Of a stretch of 64,000 nt of DNA, positions 35,412 to 43,529 are shown in pieces. Within the stretch, counting starts at the first letter, position 1, and every line of letters begins with the position of its first letter. Below the pieces are notes generated by a model that saw only the letters and a program-made list of their open reading frames with translations, did not search any database and had not been told where the DNA came from. The stretch lies in NCBI GenBank assembly GCA_938038815.1, contig CALHTF010000032.1:1-64000 (forward strand), given 5' to 3'. Origin of the DNA: an uncultured Acidimicrobiales bacterium (lineage in GTDB: Bacteria > Actinomycetota > Acidimicrobiia > Acidimicrobiales > SHLQ01). The position numbers and the translations under genes are program-made.

Positions 35412-36314
35412 CTACTCCGAGTCCGGGTTGCCCGAGGAGAGTCCGGCTGTGCCTTTCTCGCCCCGCTCCCCATCTGCGACCGCATCATTCTTCTTTGCTG
35501 CCCGAGCCTCTTTCCGCTTCTTGGCTTTCTTGTCCGCCCGACGGCGGCGGATCACACCAAACAGAATGGCGATCTCATAGAACAGGTACATGGGCACCGA
35601 CAGGGCCAACAAGGTGATCGGGTCGCCGCTGGGGGTTACCAGCGCAACCAAGATGACGATGCCCACGAGCGCGTACCGGCGCCCGCTCCGCAAGGTGGCG
35701 GTGTCGACCACGCCCGCCAACTGCAAAAAGATGAGCACGATCGGGAACTGAAACCCAATGCCAAATGCGACCATCATCTTGACCACGAACTTCAGGTACG
35801 GCGCCGGACTAAAGACGGTGATGAAGTCGAGGCCCGCAATGTTGGTGAGGAACTCGAGGGCGTTCGGGAGGCTCCAGTAGCCCAGCGCCACGCCTGAGGC
35901 GAATAACACCACGCCGGAGAACACAAACGGGATCGCATAGCGCTTCTCGTGCGGGTACAGCCCGGGCGTCACGAAGCGCCAGACCTGCCACAAGATGACG
36001 GGGATCGCCAGGGTGAGTCCGCCATAGGTGGCGACGGTGATCGCCACGTTGAGTTGCTCGAGTGGTTCGGTGACCAGCAGCCCGCATTCTTCCGGTGCGG
36101 CGCCGATCTCGTCGAGCGCTTCGGGCTTGACCACGTTGCAGTACGGCCGGATCAAGAATTCGAGGATCTTCGACCGGAAGATCCAGCAGATGATGAACCC
36201 CACCACAACCGCTGCGGCGGCTCGTATCAACCGAGACCGCAACTCGGTCAGGTGATCGACAAGGCTCATTCGGCCTTCAGTGGCCGCATCGGTCTGGGTC
36301 TTTTGGTCTGCCAC
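35412..36314 (-). CDS. tatC: Twin-arginine translocase subunit TatC
   Basis: 300-residue polytopic membrane protein that recognises Tat signal peptides and forms the translocon with TatA. The N-terminal conserved patch is LVDHLTELRSRLIRAAAAV; the LTEPLEQLNVAI-like loop (VTEPLEQLNVAITVAT), IPVILWQVWRFVTPGLYPHE and KFVVKMMVAFGIGFQFPIVL follow, with six spans. A charged ~45-residue C-terminal tail ends it. The start shares one nucleotide with the tatA stop (TAGTG). It serves proteins such as the Tat-tagged haem peroxidase in this window. Confidence 0.96.
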   Translation of the reverse strand: MADQKTQTDAATEGRMSLVDHLTELRSRLIRAAAAVVVGFIICWIFRSKILEFLIRPYCNVVKPEALDEIGAAPEECGLLVTEPLEQLNVAITVATYGGLTLAIPVILWQVWRFVTPGLYPHEKRYAIPFVFSGVVLFASGVALGYWSLPNALEFLTNIAGLDFITVFSPAPYLKFVVKMMVAFGIGFQFPIVLIFLQLAGVVDTATLRSGRRYALVGIVILVALVTPSGDPITLLALSVPMYLFYEIAILFGVIRRRRADKKAKKRKEARAAKKNDAVADGERGEKGTAGLSSGNPDSE

Positions 36315-36880
36315 TAGCGGTCAGATTCCATCTCGATCGATGCATCGGGAGCAGGAGACGAGACGCGCTCGTCATCAGCGTCGAGTGCTGCTCGGGCCTC
36401 GGCCAGCGCAGCTTCGGCGGCCGCTGCTTCAGCCGCTGCGGCTTTGGCTGCTGCTTCGGCGGCCTCGACCGCTGCTTCGGCCTCGCGCTTTGCCACCGCA
36501 CCGCTGGCGTTGGCTGCGGCGATCGAGTTCGACGACTCCGGCACCGACGGACCCGACGAACCAGCGTTCGACAAAGGCGCGGAATTCTCGATCGGAGTTC
36601 CTGGGGTCTCATCGTCTTCGCTCTTTGGCTCGAGCGTCGTCTGGGCTTCCTTGCTGGCAGCAACCGCCTTGGCACCTCGTTCGCGGGCGGTCGTTTCGAG
36701 GCCGATGTCGTCGATCATCGCCGCCGAGCGGATCTCGTCTTGGAAACTCCCCGAGATCTTGCGGACTTGGCCGACCATGTCGCCGATCTTGCGTGCTGCT
36801 TCGGGAAGTTTGTCGGGGCCGAGCACCAAAAGCGCGACGAAGAGAATTACCAAAAACTCTGCGCCACCAAGATTTCCCAT
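36314..36880 (-). CDS. tatA: Tat translocase TatA/TatB-type protein
   Basis: 188 residues. An N-terminal hinge-and-helix layout marks the family: FLVILFVALLVLGPDKLPEA (short span ending GP), then the amphipathic ARKIGDMVGQVRKISGS. The Glu at residue 8 in the span is TatB-like, and actinobacterial TatA/B assignments blur here. The C-terminal ~120 residues are an Ala/Glu-rich, largely disordered helix (EAAEAAAKAAAAEAAAAEAA), longer than in most relatives. It lies 6 nt after a TAGACT -10 box. Confidence 0.9.
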   Translation of the reverse strand: MGNLGGAEFLVILFVALLVLGPDKLPEAARKIGDMVGQVRKISGSFQDEIRSAAMIDDIGLETTARERGAKAVAASKEAQTTLEPKSEDDETPGTPIENSAPLSNAGSSGPSVPESSNSIAAANASGAVAKREAEAAVEAAEAAAKAAAAEAAAAEAALAEARAALDADDERVSSPAPDASIEMESDR

Positions 36881-36886
36881 GCCGAA

Positions 36887-36892
36887 AGTCTA
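36887..36892 (-). promoter_or_regulatory. -10 box (TAGACT) of the tatA-tatC-helY operon
   Basis: TAGACT ends 6 nt before the tatA ATG; leaderless arrangement. Confidence 0.45.
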
Positions 36893-36936
36893 ACGGCGCC
36901 TTGCCCGGTAGACCCCTGCGGGACCTACCCGCCTCG

Positions 36937-37266
36937 TTAGTCGTTTAGTTCTTGGAGGGCTTCAACCAGTACTTCGTTGTTGTGAAGCTGGGCATGAAAG
37001 TCGATGATGTCGTCGTGGGAGATCGGGGCGCCCGTCTTCCGCTCGTACAACTCTTCAGGCAAGGTCCACGTGTCCATATGGACACCCGAGGCGACGAGCA
37101 GGTCGATCGTTCGGTGTTCGGCGGCCTTCACGACCGTCATTGCACATACCGGACAACGGAACGAGTATTCGCCCCGGTCGTCGTCGAGGCATACCCGCAC
37201 CCGCACATCCGCGGTGGTTAGTTCTACGTCTCCACAAGATGGGCAGGTGGCTCGAATCGTTGCCAT
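36937..37266 (-). CDS. Small double-knuckle zinc-ribbon protein
   Basis: 109 residues. The N-terminal half is a zinc ribbon with two C-x-x-C pairs (ATCPSCGDVEL, then FRCPVCAMTVV), followed by a helical tail (EELYERKTGAPISHDDIIDF, then LVEALQEL). Similar proteins are found in other actinobacteria, without a known function. It sits upstream of tatA in the same direction. Confidence 0.78.
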   Translation of the reverse strand: MATIRATCPSCGDVELTTADVRVRVCLDDDRGEYSFRCPVCAMTVVKAAEHRTIDLLVASGVHMDTWTLPEELYERKTGAPISHDDIIDFHAQLHNNEVLVEALQELND

Positions 37267-37469
37267 GTTTCGCTTTCATTTCCGCTAAGGACACCACAAC
37301 CATCGGCACGCCAGCCGAGTGCCTTAACAGGCCGATCGACCCCTTTCGATGCCTTGGAGACCCAAAGAAACCCCAAATTTCGGGCCAAATGGCACAGCAG
37401 GAAACCCTGGAATTGACCGGTGACCTGCAGACGAGCCGCGATTAGCTCCCGAGCGGCTCACCGACCACG

Positions 37470-38207
37470 ATGAAGGCCATGACCACCCGCATCCCGGCGA
37501 TGATGACGCCGCCCGTCGGATTCGCCCATCGAGGAGCAAGCGCCCACGCTCGCGAGAACACCCTCGAAGCGTTCAGTTTGGCCAGGCGACTCGGCGCGAC
37601 GGGGCTCGAAAGCGACGTATGGGTCACCAGCGACGGCATTGCCGTTCTCGATCACGACGGGGTCGTACGCAAGCGACTGGTGCAACGCCAGCCCATCCGC
37701 GAGGTCGCCCGAGCCGACCTTCCCGAGCACATACCGACGCTGGCCGAGTTCTACGACGAAATCGGCACCGACCTGCCGCTGTCGCTCGATGTGTGCGACC
37801 ACAAGGCCTTTGGTCCGGTGCTCGAGGTTGCCGAGGCAGCAGGAGCCACCGAGAACCTCTGGCTTTGCTACCGCAACCTTGATCAACTCGAACGCTGGCG
37901 GGCCCTCGACGCCAACGTCAAGCTCGTGCACTCGACCACCCTGTCAGCCATGGACCCCGGCCCTGAACGCCACGCCTCGACGCTCGCCGAGCTAAAGATC
38001 GACGCCGTTAATATGCGCAACCCCGAATGGAGCGGCGGACTCACCACGTTGTTTCACCGCTTCGGCATTTTGACCTTCGCCTGGGACTGCCAACATCTGC
38101 GGGTCATCACCGAAATGTTCGACATGGGCGCCGACGCGATTTACAGCGATCATTGCGACCGCATCGCCGAAGCGCTGGCCGAGCTTCAACCCGATCCCGA
38201 GTCGTAG
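37470..38207 (+). CDS. Glycerophosphodiester phosphodiesterase family protein
   Basis: 245 residues with the GDPD/TIM-barrel catalytic pattern: FAHRGASAHARENTLEAF (catalytic His, Arg and Glu), LESDVWVTSDGIAVLDHD (metal Asp and second His), and GADAIYSDHCDRIAEAL near the end. It would release glycerol-3-phosphate from lipid headgroup diesters in the cytoplasm; there is no signal peptide. Four close in-frame ATGs (37470, 37479, 37500, 37503) leave the exact start open. It is the only plus-strand gene in a long minus-strand block. Confidence 0.87.
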   Translation: MKAMTTRIPAMMTPPVGFAHRGASAHARENTLEAFSLARRLGATGLESDVWVTSDGIAVLDHDGVVRKRLVQRQPIREVARADLPEHIPTLAEFYDEIGTDLPLSLDVCDHKAFGPVLEVAEAAGATENLWLCYRNLDQLERWRALDANVKLVHSTTLSAMDPGPERHASTLAELKIDAVNMRNPEWSGGLTTLFHRFGILTFAWDCQHLRVITEMFDMGADAIYSDHCDRIAEALAELQPDPES

Positions 38208-38219
38208 CCCGACGGTTGG

Positions 38220-39569
38220 TTACAGGGCAGTGATATCGCCCAGTGGCCACACTTTCAGAAACGCCCGGCCAACCAGTTGGTCGGTCGAAATTGGCCCGAA
38301 GACCCGAGAGTCGCTGGAGTTCGGGCGGTTATCGCCCATCATGAACAAGTGCCCTTCGGGGACCGTGCAGGAGTTTCCGTCGCCCCGCTCGTTCGCGCAC
38401 CGGTCGGACCAAACCGGCCCGGTCGAGGCAATACCGTCCTGCAGGTAGGGCTCGAGCAACAGCTTGCCGTCGATGTACATCTGGCCACCACGGGCCTCGA
38501 CCGTTTCGCCTTCGAGACCGATGACCCGTTTGATCAAGTCGGCGGGCTGACCCGGTTCGGGCTTTTCGCGGGCGAAGACCATCACGTCGCCGCGGTTGGC
38601 CGACTTGGAGAGTTTGTTGACCAGCACTCGGTCGTTCTCGACCAGGGTCCGCTCCATCGAGGGCGAGGGGATGAAGTACGCCTGCAGGAAGAACGACTTG
38701 ATGACCAAGGCGACGGCCAGCGCACCGGCCACCACCACCGCCCACTCGATGAGCGAGCGAAGCTTGGGATTTACTACGTCGTATTCGTCATCGCCGTCGA
38801 CGCGCTCAGGTTCAACCGACTCTGGGGCATTCGTTGGGCCATCGGCCGCCGACAGAACTGGCTGGGCACCGGTTGCCCCGGTGGGTGCGCCGACTCCGGC
38901 GAGCACCGGTTCGGGTTTCGGGGCCGAAGTAGCGGCTGGCTGTGGCTGGCGCGGCGCCTCGGCGGCGGCAGCACGGCGCGGCTGGGCCGGTGCGGTTGGT
39001 TGTGCGGGCTGGACTGGAGGTGCGGGCTGGACCGGCGTTGGCCGCGCCGCAGCTGGCGGAGGGGTCGGCGCTGGTCGGACCTGACCCAAGGGCGGCTGGG
39101 CCTGCGGTGCTTCGGCCTGCGGGGTGGTTGGGCGTTGTTGGGGAGCTTGCGGGGCCCGAGCCGCCAGCGGTTCGGTCGCTGGCGGGGCTGGGCGAGCCGC
39201 CGTTGGAGCTGGCGCCGTCGCGGCTGGAGGCGTTGGGGTTGACGACGTTGGGGGCCCAGGCGGCGTCGATGCGGCCTGAGGCATCGCCGATGGCTGGTCG
39301 ACCGGTGTACGGGGTTGGTTGGCCGTGGCGGCTGCCGCGGCGACCGCAGCCGCCGAGGTGGCGGCCGGTTCGGCGGGTTGGCCACCGAAGTGCGCAACCC
39401 CCTCGACCGATGCGTCGGCAACCGCTTCTGCGCTCGCCGCCGCGGGCGGCACGACCCGTTGTTGTTGTTCGGCGAGTCGCTGTTTGGCTCGGGCCGCCAA
39501 CTGCGCTGCGAAGTCGGGACTATCGATTGACAGCGAGGGATCGTCAGCGTCGGGGGTTTCAGAGGTCAC
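38220..39569 (-). CDS. lepB: Signal peptidase I with long Pro/Ala-rich N-terminal extension
   Basis: 449 residues. Residues 1-265 are a low-complexity Ala/Pro/Gln/Thr domain. One span follows (~273-295), then the type I signal peptidase catalytic part with Ser304 (IPSPSMERTL) and Lys347 (DLIKRVIGLEGETV), the Ser/Lys dyad, and GDNRPNSSDSRVFGPI. It cleaves signal peptides after export. Usual bacterial LepB proteins have tails of a few tens of residues, so the extension, which would face the cytoplasm, is exceptional. A TAGGGT box lies 9 nt before the GTG. Confidence 0.92.
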   Translation of the reverse strand: MTSETPDADDPSLSIDSPDFAAQLAARAKQRLAEQQQRVVPPAAASAEAVADASVEGVAHFGGQPAEPAATSAAAVAAAAATANQPRTPVDQPSAMPQAASTPPGPPTSSTPTPPAATAPAPTAARPAPPATEPLAARAPQAPQQRPTTPQAEAPQAQPPLGQVRPAPTPPPAAARPTPVQPAPPVQPAQPTAPAQPRRAAAAEAPRQPQPAATSAPKPEPVLAGVGAPTGATGAQPVLSAADGPTNAPESVEPERVDGDDEYDVVNPKLRSLIEWAVVVAGALAVALVIKSFFLQAYFIPSPSMERTLVENDRVLVNKLSKSANRGDVMVFAREKPEPGQPADLIKRVIGLEGETVEARGGQMYIDGKLLLEPYLQDGIASTGPVWSDRCANERGDGNSCTVPEGHLFMMGDNRPNSSDSRVFGPISTDQLVGRAFLKVWPLGDITAL

Positions 39570-39578
39570 AGGCCTTTG

Positions 39579-39584
39579 ACCCTA
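39579..39584 (-). promoter_or_regulatory. -10 box (TAGGGT) for lepB
   Basis: TAGGGT lies 9 nt before the GTG at 39569. Confidence 0.4.
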
Positions 39585-39648
39585 CAGCGTTTTGGCCGCC
39601 TATCAGTGCGCATCCGGCCACCAAAGTTGGCCCCGAATGCCACCCTAG

Positions 39649-40584
39649 CTAGCGGTATCGCTCCAGGATCCGTGCGGCGGTGGTCGCCAGCATGTTTTCG
39701 CCGACCTGTTCGGTGCCGTCGATAATCCGGGCATCGGAGCCCAAGCGGACCAAAAGCCGTTCGAGCCACGGCACCGCCGTGACGGCCAAGGTGATGCGAG
39801 CGCCCCCATCGTCGAGTTCGACCACCCCTTCGTTCGGGTACTGCTGGGCGACCCACGACGCGTTGGCCGTAACCTCAAGAACGATGCGGGGGTCGCTTTC
39901 GCGAGGGGTAAAGCTCCCGGGCGACTGGGTGCCGCGACGCTCAAAGGTTTCCTCGGTTAGGTCGGCGGCCACAATCCGGTCGACCCGAAACACTCGCTCG
40001 TCGTCGGCCATGCGGCAATGCGCCGACACGTACCATTTGCCTTCGTCGGCGAAGAATCGTTCGGGCTCGATCGCCCGGTGGGTTCGTTCGTCACGGCCAA
40101 ACACGTAGTAGTCGAGCTCGACCACTCGCTGCTCGGTGATGGCGGTGCGGAGGAGGTCGACCATCTCTTCGGGCGCACTTCCGAGACGAATCTCGAGGCC
40201 CTGATCGACGCCGAGCGCCGCGCCGAGTTTGGTCAGTCCGCCGAGGAGCGGGCCGCTCTCCTCGCCCGACATAGCCAGCACCGACTTTCCGGCGGCCAGC
40301 AACGAGATCGCCTGCTCGCCGGTGAGTTTGAGTGGCCGAGCGAACCAGTCGGCGTACCGAATCCACACTTGGTCGTCGTCGAGGCTGACCTCGATCATCG
40401 TGTCGGGGGTAAACGGATACACACCCACGAACTGCACAACTTCGAGCAGGTCGGCTTCGAGATGTTCGCGCGGATAATCGAACCGCTCGGCGATCTCGTC
40501 GAGATGCACACCGGGTTTGCTTGCCACCCACGGGATAATCGCCAAGAGGCGAGCGAGACGGTCCGAGGAGTTGAGACGGCTCAT
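39649..40584 (-). CDS. pafC: WYL-domain transcriptional regulator PafC
   Basis: 311 residues. An N-terminal winged-helix part (LARLLAIIPWVASKPGVHLD, then FDYPREHLEADLLEV) is followed by a WYL domain (EGKWYVSAHCRMADDERVFR, then IVAADLTE) and a C-terminal WCX segment. With PafB it forms the PafBC heterodimer, which in mycobacteria activates DNA-damage genes independently of LexA. The start overlaps the pafB stop by 4 nt (ATGA), so the two are made together. Confidence 0.92.
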   Translation of the reverse strand: MSRLNSSDRLARLLAIIPWVASKPGVHLDEIAERFDYPREHLEADLLEVVQFVGVYPFTPDTMIEVSLDDDQVWIRYADWFARPLKLTGEQAISLLAAGKSVLAMSGEESGPLLGGLTKLGAALGVDQGLEIRLGSAPEEMVDLLRTAITEQRVVELDYYVFGRDERTHRAIEPERFFADEGKWYVSAHCRMADDERVFRVDRIVAADLTEETFERRGTQSPGSFTPRESDPRIVLEVTANASWVAQQYPNEGVVELDDGGARITLAVTAVPWLERLLVRLGSDARIIDGTEQVGENMLATTAARILERYR

Positions 40585-41489
40585 GCAGCAAACTCCTCGA
40601 GCCAGGAGATCAGCTCGTCACGAAGGTCGGCCGGGGCCAGCAACTCGGCATGGTCGAGAAAGGTCAACACGAACGACCGGAAGGCCTCTCGGTTCCGAAC
40701 GACGAGATCGAACTCGGCTGAGCCGTCGTCGTGGGACTGCACCACGGCGTCGCGCCCCAGGTAGTGCTTGGCCCATCCGGCCTGGTCGGCGTCGACCAAG
40801 ATCCGAGCCACGATGGGTTCCTCGTCGCCGAGTTCCCACGACTCAATCCGTTCGTCGGTACTCGCCGGGCGTTCGGTGGTTGCCGCAGCGCCCACCTCAA
40901 CCCGCCCGTCGATCCGGTCGACTCGGAACTGCCGTTCGTCGTTGCGCACATGGTCGTACCCAATCAGGTACCAGTGGCCCCGCAAGAACGACAGCTTGTA
41001 CGGATCGAGTTCCCGGTCGGTGTCGTTGTAACGGAAGGTGACCGAATGCTTGGATCGCACCGCTTCAAACAGCGGGCCGAGATTGTCGTCGGATGGCAAG
41101 GCGGCGACGGTGGCGACTTCTTGTTCGCCCACTACCCCACCGAGTCGGGCTAACGCTTGGTCGCCGCTGACGCCTTCGAACCGCACGAGGTTGCTGGCCA
41201 GGTGAAGCGCCGCCAGTTCGTCGGGATCGAGTTGCGGGTCGCTGCCCGCGTACTCCTCGGGGTCGATGCGGTAGCCGTCGATTGGCGGGTCGACGCCGGG
41301 CACGGTTTGGGTCTTGAGTGGGATACCCATGGTCCGCAGGTCGTCTTTGTCGCGTTCAAAGGCCCGACGGAAGCTGGCGTCGGCGTCGGGATACCCCTCG
41401 ATACGGGTACGAAGTTGTTCCGCGGTAAGCGGCACCGACGTGTGCAACAGGGCGGCCAAAAGATTCAGGAGTCGTTCGAGTTTCGACAC
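40581..41489 (-). CDS. pafB: WYL-domain transcriptional regulator PafB
   Basis: 302 residues, paralogous to PafC. The winged helix is at the start (RLLNLLAALLHTSVPLTAEQ, then FRRAFERDKDDLRTMG), then the WYL domain (FLRGHWYLIGYDHVRNDERQ, FRVDRIDG) and a C-terminal WCX region. PafB and PafC are needed together for activity in mycobacteria. The GTG start lies 7 nt after a TAGGCT box, so pafBC has its own leaderless promoter rather than depending only on pafA. Confidence 0.92.
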   Translation of the reverse strand: MSKLERLLNLLAALLHTSVPLTAEQLRTRIEGYPDADASFRRAFERDKDDLRTMGIPLKTQTVPGVDPPIDGYRIDPEEYAGSDPQLDPDELAALHLASNLVRFEGVSGDQALARLGGVVGEQEVATVAALPSDDNLGPLFEAVRSKHSVTFRYNDTDRELDPYKLSFLRGHWYLIGYDHVRNDERQFRVDRIDGRVEVGAAATTERPASTDERIESWELGDEEPIVARILVDADQAGWAKHYLGRDAVVQSHDDGSAEFDLVVRNREAFRSFVLTFLDHAELLAPADLRDELISWLEEFAA

Positions 41490-41496
41490 GCTGCGC

Positions 41497-41502
41497 AGCC
41501 TA
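41497..41502 (-). promoter_or_regulatory. -10 box (TAGGCT) of pafBC
   Basis: TAGGCT lies 7 nt before the pafB GTG at 41489. Confidence 0.45.
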
Positions 41503-41542
41503 CGCGAACCAACGACCCCGCCCCGACATATTCATCGTGGCG

Positions 41543-41618
41543 GTGCCAGGCTCCAGTGCCAGGCTCCAGTGCCAGGCTCCAGTGCCAGGCTCCAGTGCCA
41601 GGCTCCAGTGCCAGGCTC
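41543..41618. repeat. 13-bp tandem repeat, five full units plus a partial
   Basis: Unit GTGCCAGGCTCCA is repeated without change at 41543, 41556, 41569, 41582 and 41595, then a partial sixth. It lies just upstream of the pafB promoter on the minus strand. Thirteen is not a codon multiple and no gene is present. Confidence 0.95.
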
Positions 41619-41644
41619 AAATAGCGGAGAGTAAGCACGTAACC

Positions 41645-41878
41645 GCGCTCCGTCGGTACTTCAGGCACAGCGTCGCCTCCGCTCAGTCCTAGTAGGGCTC
41701 AGCGGGCACTTCGCGACGCAGCCGGGTTTGGCTCCGGGCTCTCTAGTCCGGGGCCTGAGTTACTGCACTCCGTGCAGGCCGTTCCGGGGCCACGGGGGCC
41801 CTTGCACGTTCTCGATCGAGTGCCGGTTGAGGGTAGGAGCGGATATTCCTGTTCACTCGTGCCGAAGACGGCGCCCAA
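41645..41878 (-). ncRNA. Candidate structured RNA element, copy 2
   Basis: Near-copy of the 30104-30337 element, on the minus strand between pafA and pafB. It keeps the closing GCGCCGTC/GACGGAGCGC helix, the GGGCC/GGCCC hairpin, CTGCAC-GGA-GTGCAG, and blocks such as AACAGGAATATC and TGCGTCGCGAAGTGC. Variable parts keep their length and pairing. It could be a leader or trailer segment of the pafA-pafB transcript or a separate small RNA. Confidence 0.5.
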
Positions 41879-41974
41879 CCCACAGGAAGCCAACTGATGC
41901 AAACGCCAAGGGTGTGGCCCACGCCGACAGAAAACGTCAGCGCTGAGGCAAAGCGGCCAAAGAGCCCGTAGCTC

Positions 41975-42124
41975 GCGGAGGGCGAGGGGCGCCGGTTGGC
42001 TGAGATAGCGAAGCGCAGAGCGCAGGCGCAGCCGGAGCGACCAGAGTTAGCGGAAGGCGAGGGGCGCCGGTTGGCTGAGATAGCGAAGCGCAGAGCGCAG
42101 GCGCAGCCGGAGCGACCCGAGTTA
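41975..42124. repeat. 75-bp direct duplication starting at the pafA stop codon
   Basis: Two adjacent 75-nt units, 41975-42049 and 42050-42124, differ at only a few bases. Read on the minus strand, the first unit begins with the pafA TAA stop itself. The core (GGCGCCGGTTGGCTGAGATA, then GCGAAGCGCAGAGCGCAGGC) can fold into GC-rich hairpins. The 96 bp from 41879 to 41974 hold nothing I recognise. Confidence 0.92.
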
Positions 42125-43480
42125 GAGACTGGCGATGAGCTTGTCGACTCGTTCGTCGTGGGCTTTGAAGGGGTCCTTGCACAGAACGGTGCGCTGAGCC
42201 TGGTCGTTGAGCTTGAGGTGCACCCAGTCAACCGTGTAGTCGCGCTTCTTCTCTTTGGCGTTCTTGATGAACTCGCCGCGCAGTCGGGCCCGGGTAGTTT
42301 GCGGGGGCGTCTCGACTGCGGTGGCGATGTCGGCATCGTCGCAGATACGAGCAACCATGCCCTTGCGTTCCATGTGGTAATACAGGCCGCGGTTGCGGTT
42401 GACGTCGTGATACTGCAGGTCGACCAGCGCAACCCGAGCATCAGCGAGCGACAAGCCGTGGCGTTCGCGGTAGGCCTCGATGAGCTTGTACTTGATCACC
42501 CAGTCGACCTCTTGGTCGAGGTTGAGCGGGTCCTTCTCGATCTGGGTCATCACGTGTTCCCACATGCCCAGGGCCCGAGTTTCGAGGTCGCTCAGCTCGT
42601 GATGTTCGGCGTAACGCAATGCCCGGGTCAGGTACTCGCTTTGAATTTCGAGCGCCGACGCTTCTCGCCCGTTGGCCAGGCGTACTCGCCGGGTACAGGT
42701 CATGTCGTGGCTGATTTCGCGGATCGCCCGGATCGGGTTCTCAAGCGTCATGTCGCGAAGCACGACCTGAGGATCCTCGAGCATGCGCAACATGATGGCG
42801 GCCGCACCCACCTTGAGGAAGGTCGTGTATTCGCTCATGTTCGAGTCGCCGACGATCACGTGCAGGCGGCGATACCGTTCGGCGTCGGCGTGCGGTTCGT
42901 CGCGGGTGTTGATGATCGGACGCGACCGGGTGGTGGCACTGGAGACGCCTTCCCAGATGTGCTCGGCTCGTTGGCTCACGCAGTACATGGCGCCCCGAGC
43001 GGTCTGGAGAACCTTGCCCGCTCCCGCATAAATCTGGCGGCTGACGAGGAACGGAATCAGCACCTCGGCGTAGCTGGAGAAGTCGTCGCGCCGGCCGGTG
43101 AGGTAGTTCTCGTGGCAGCCATAGGAGTTGCCGGCCGAGTCGGTGTTGTTCTTAAAGAGGTAGATGTCGCCCTTGATGCCTTCGTCTTCGAGCCGTTGCT
43201 CGGCGCTGGCCAAGAGCTGTTCGAGGATCCGTTCGCCAGCCTTGTCGTGCACCACCAGGTCGTAGATGCTGTCGCATTCCGGCGTGGCGTACTCGGGGTG
43301 CGAACCAACGTCGAGGTACAGCCGGGCACCGTTGGCGAGGAACACGTTGCTGCTGCGACCCCAAGAAACGACGCGTCGGAAAAGGTACCGAGCGACCTCG
43401 TCGGGGCTCAGCCGGCGTTGACCCCGCAGCGTGCAGGTAACGCCATATTCGTTCTCGATTCCGAAAATTCGGCGGTCCAT
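42122..43480 (-). CDS. pafA: Pup-protein ligase PafA
   Basis: 452 residues, the family length. It joins the C-terminal Glu of Pup to lysines of target proteins, using ATP. The glutamine-synthetase-like core shows Glu9 (FGIENEYGV, metal), catalytic Asp57 ([16 protein letters not shown]), [17 protein letters not shown] and [20 protein letters not shown]. The ending ([20 protein letters not shown]) matches mycobacterial PafA closely. The ATG at 43480 opens the usual MDRRI start; an earlier in-frame codon at 43519 is not needed. Downstream lie the 75-bp duplication, the RNA-like element and pafBC. Confidence 0.97.
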   Translation of the reverse strand: MDRRIFGIENEYGVTCTLRGQRRLSPDEVARYLFRRVVSWGRSSNVFLANGARLYLDVGSHPEYATPECDSIYDLVVHDKAGERILEQLLASAEQRLEDEGIKGDIYLFKNNTDSAGNSYGCHENYLTGRRDDFSSYAEVLIPFLVSRQIYAGAGKVLQTARGAMYCVSQRAEHIWEGVSSATTRSRPIINTRDEPHADAERYRRLHVIVGDSNMSEYTTFLKVGAAAIMLRMLEDPQVVLRDMTLENPIRAIREISHDMTCTRRVRLANGREASALEIQSEYLTRALRYAEHHELSDLETRALGMWEHVMTQIEKDPLNLDQEVDWVIKYKLIEAYRERHGLSLADARVALVDLQYHDVNRNRGLYYHMERKGMVARICDDADIATAVETPPQTTRARLRGEFIKNAKEKKRDYTVDWVHLKLNDQAQRTVLCKDPFKAHDERVDKLIASL

Positions 43481-43529
43481 TTGTCCTGACCTTACCGGTA
43501 ACCAACGCCTAGAGGGCATTTACCCACGG

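Noticed and set aside
41543-41618. CRISPR array
   Set aside because: The units are directly adjacent with no spacers, and no cas gene is in the window.
41465-41668. Minus-strand frame with repeated short peptide units
   Set aside because: It is a translation of the 13-bp array in shifting frames, without a ribosome site or a conserved start.
41743-42441. Minus-strand frame with a repeated ~25-residue peptide
   Set aside because: The peptide repeat just mirrors the 75-bp DNA duplication, and the upstream part is an alternative frame of pafA.
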